DNA from: Pagrus major
Lineage: Eukaryota > Chordata > Actinopteri > Spariformes > Sparidae
Reading direction: 5' to 3'
NCBI RefSeq assembly: GCF_040436345.1
Contig: NC_133230.1
Location: 10,302,197 to 10,366,196 of the forward strand
DNA length: 64,000 bases
A model generated the notes under the pieces. It worked only from the letters and a program-made list of their open reading frames with translations, made no database searches and was not told where the DNA came from. The position numbers and the translations under genes were made by a program. Position 1 is the first letter of the stretch; each line of letters begins with the position of its first letter. Shown in pieces: positions 62,397-64,000 of this stretch.

Positions 62397-63515
62397 CTTC
62401 GTTGGTCCTGATCACTGCTTTGTCCAGTTTGGTGATGATGTCCTCCTTCACACCAGAGAGCTGAAACACACAGTCGTACCTCGTCCAGTCTTCAGGTGTG
62501 ACTGATGAAAGGTTCAGGTCAACACGCATCTGGAAGGTTCCATCATGGTTGGGGAGGATCTCTCCATAGTCCACCTCCTCATAAAACTCCTCTCCATCTC
62601 TCCTCCAGACGAGTGAGGCTCTGCGAGGGTAGAAACCTGTAGCGTGGCAGCTGACTGGAGAGGAGGGAGTCTTCTGGAGGAGAGACACTGAGGGAAGCTC
62701 TGGAGAGTAAAGAGAGAGACAGTTTTATAGGTTATTTATTAGTATTTACTGTTTATTAATATAATTATTCCTGTTTGATGGAATATATTTTAAAAGTTTT
62801 AGTAACACAGACAAAATATGTGAACACGTTACAAGAAGGGAGGGACAGAGGGGTCAAATGGGCTGAGACAGATGAGAAAGGGAGGAGAAGGACAGTGAGA
62901 GACTGAGATGGACAGAAACAGAAGAGAGAAAATGGAGGTAAAGAGATGAAGAGGTGAGAGAGAAAATAAAAGAAAGAGAAATGTGTGTAAACTGAGACAA
63001 AGTGTGTCTCTGCATGTCAGTTTATATTTATTGTAACGTTACTGTTTGAAGAGAAATATGAAGACTGTTGTGTCCATTAAACTGCATCAGGTCAGGTGAT
63101 TGTACCTGTTCTCAGCAGAGAGCTCCTCCCATAGTCCACATACTTCTTCAGCCAGTCAGCGCACTCCTGGGTGAGGTACTGCTTGAGCATTGCTGTCTGA
63201 GCTTTGTTATGATCCCACTTGTGTTTGGTGATGACAGCCTGTTGTTTTGGAGCGATCCATGTCTCTGTCTTGAGGTCAAATGCAATGAAGTCTTCTCCAT
63301 CGTAACCATCCTGGAAAAAACCATTAACCTCATCGGTCTCATCATCCCACTCACAGCCGTACATCTCCTGGACAAGGTGGACACCTGAGGGAGAGACAGA
63401 GACGACATTAAACCAGAGTGAGATCACAGCTCAGTCATCTATCATCAGCTGATATCACATCTTCACCACAGAGACACACTGATGCAAGAAGAAATGCCTC
63501 CAACAGACAGTTTAA

Positions 63516-63563
<48 letters not shown>

Positions 63564-63904
63564 AACATCTTCATACTAAAATACAGAATGAAAATAGAAA
63601 CAACATTTTATCAGTAGAAAGTGAAACATAAACAAACCTCCAGTTTGGTTGAAGCGCTGCTTTGCAATGTCAATGTTGCCTTTGAAGGTCTGCTCAGAGC
63701 CCACAGATCGCTCAGTCTGTCTCTCCCAGTACTGAGGATCATCTGCTGTGACTCTGATCATCCAGTCCTGTTTGGGTACTTCTCTCCTGATGTTACTGTC
63801 ATAGTAACTTATCGGAACTTCATCAACCAACCCAACGGTCACAAACTCTGGGAAGTTTGGGACTCCAGAAGACGCAGTGTAGAAATACTTCAGAGAGTGA
63901 GTCA
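62397..63904 (-). CDS. MHC class I heavy chain, U lineage (gene C, partial)
   Basis: Exons (minus): 63638-63904 alpha-1, 63106-63384 alpha-2, 62397-62699 alpha-3, with exon sizes 267/279/303 as in gene A. The signal-peptide exon must lie beyond the right edge. No stop or frameshift is seen in the three exons, and peptide-end anchors and disulfide cysteines are kept. Alpha-1 is almost the same as gene A, while alpha-2 differs at many groove positions. The alpha-3 donor GTAAGA is normal, but no transmembrane exon follows: the sequence that holds it in genes A and B is deleted. The only in-phase continuation I find is the candidate tail exon at 61,350-61,432. Either a soluble class I or a pseudogene. 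Confidence 0.85.
63521..63559. repeat. (TG)n microsatellite, class I C intron 2
   Basis: About 19 TG units about 80 bp past the alpha-1 exon, matching the position in genes A and B. Confidence 0.9.
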
Positions 63905-64000
63905 CTGTAAGAAACAGTTAATGTCGTGATTTCAGTTTTATAAATCACTGAATAAACTTTACAAACACAAAAGTAAACGTATGGAATGCCATTGGAATGA

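Overview
This is genomic DNA from a ray-finned fish, most likely a percomorph teleost. It holds the core of the MHC class I antigen-processing region. The evidence is the block TAP2 - PSMB9 - PSMB12 - PSMB13 - PSMB8 - class I U-lineage genes (PSMB12 and PSMB13 are not mammalian genes), together with fish-type repeats: BEL/Pao, L2, a tRNA-derived SINE and several MITEs. All host genes have introns. I placed exons by following reading phase across GT-AG junctions, and in every complete host gene the summed exons give an uninterrupted frame.

Layout. Positions 1-19,176 hold no host gene I can support. They contain microsatellites, a structurally whole BEL/Pao LTR element (1346-8634, near-identical LTRs, 5-bp target duplication), a decayed L2 LINE (about 10,150-13,290) and about 6 kb of AT-rich DNA in which I see nothing. 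TAP2 (19,177-24,641, minus, 11 exons, 726 aa) is followed by four proteasome beta-subunit genes: PSMB9/LMP2 (25,572-29,321, minus), PSMB12 (30,853-34,173, minus), PSMB13 (34,272-37,237, plus) and PSMB8/LMP7 (38,171-42,524, plus). PSMB12 and PSMB13 are head to head, with 98 bp between start codons. From 46 kb to the window end lie three tandem minus-strand class I genes, here called A (46,309-53,375), B (56,795-60,145) and C (62,397 to beyond the right edge).

How the genes work together. The PSMB8, PSMB9 and PSMB13 products are immunoproteasome-type catalytic subunits that set the C-termini of peptides. PSMB12 is a fish beta1/delta-like relative with an altered S1 pocket. TAP2, with TAP1 encoded elsewhere, pumps peptides into the ER, where class I A, B and possibly C would bind them. 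IRF/ISRE-type motifs of the form GAAANNGAAA lie upstream of TAP2, PSMB9 and PSMB8. Class I A and B carry a CRE-type X2 box plus CCAAT (SXY-like) module and an ISRE-like motif. This fits joint interferon/NLRC5-type control.

Most notable: class I C has lost the segment that carries the transmembrane and tail exons in its sister gene, and an in-phase serine-rich tail exon lies downstream, so it could encode a soluble class I molecule. Class I B has lost the normal splice donor of its alpha-3 exon but has an in-phase donor 27 nt further on. TAP2 has a strongly degenerate ABC signature motif. PSMB8 is of the Val31 type.
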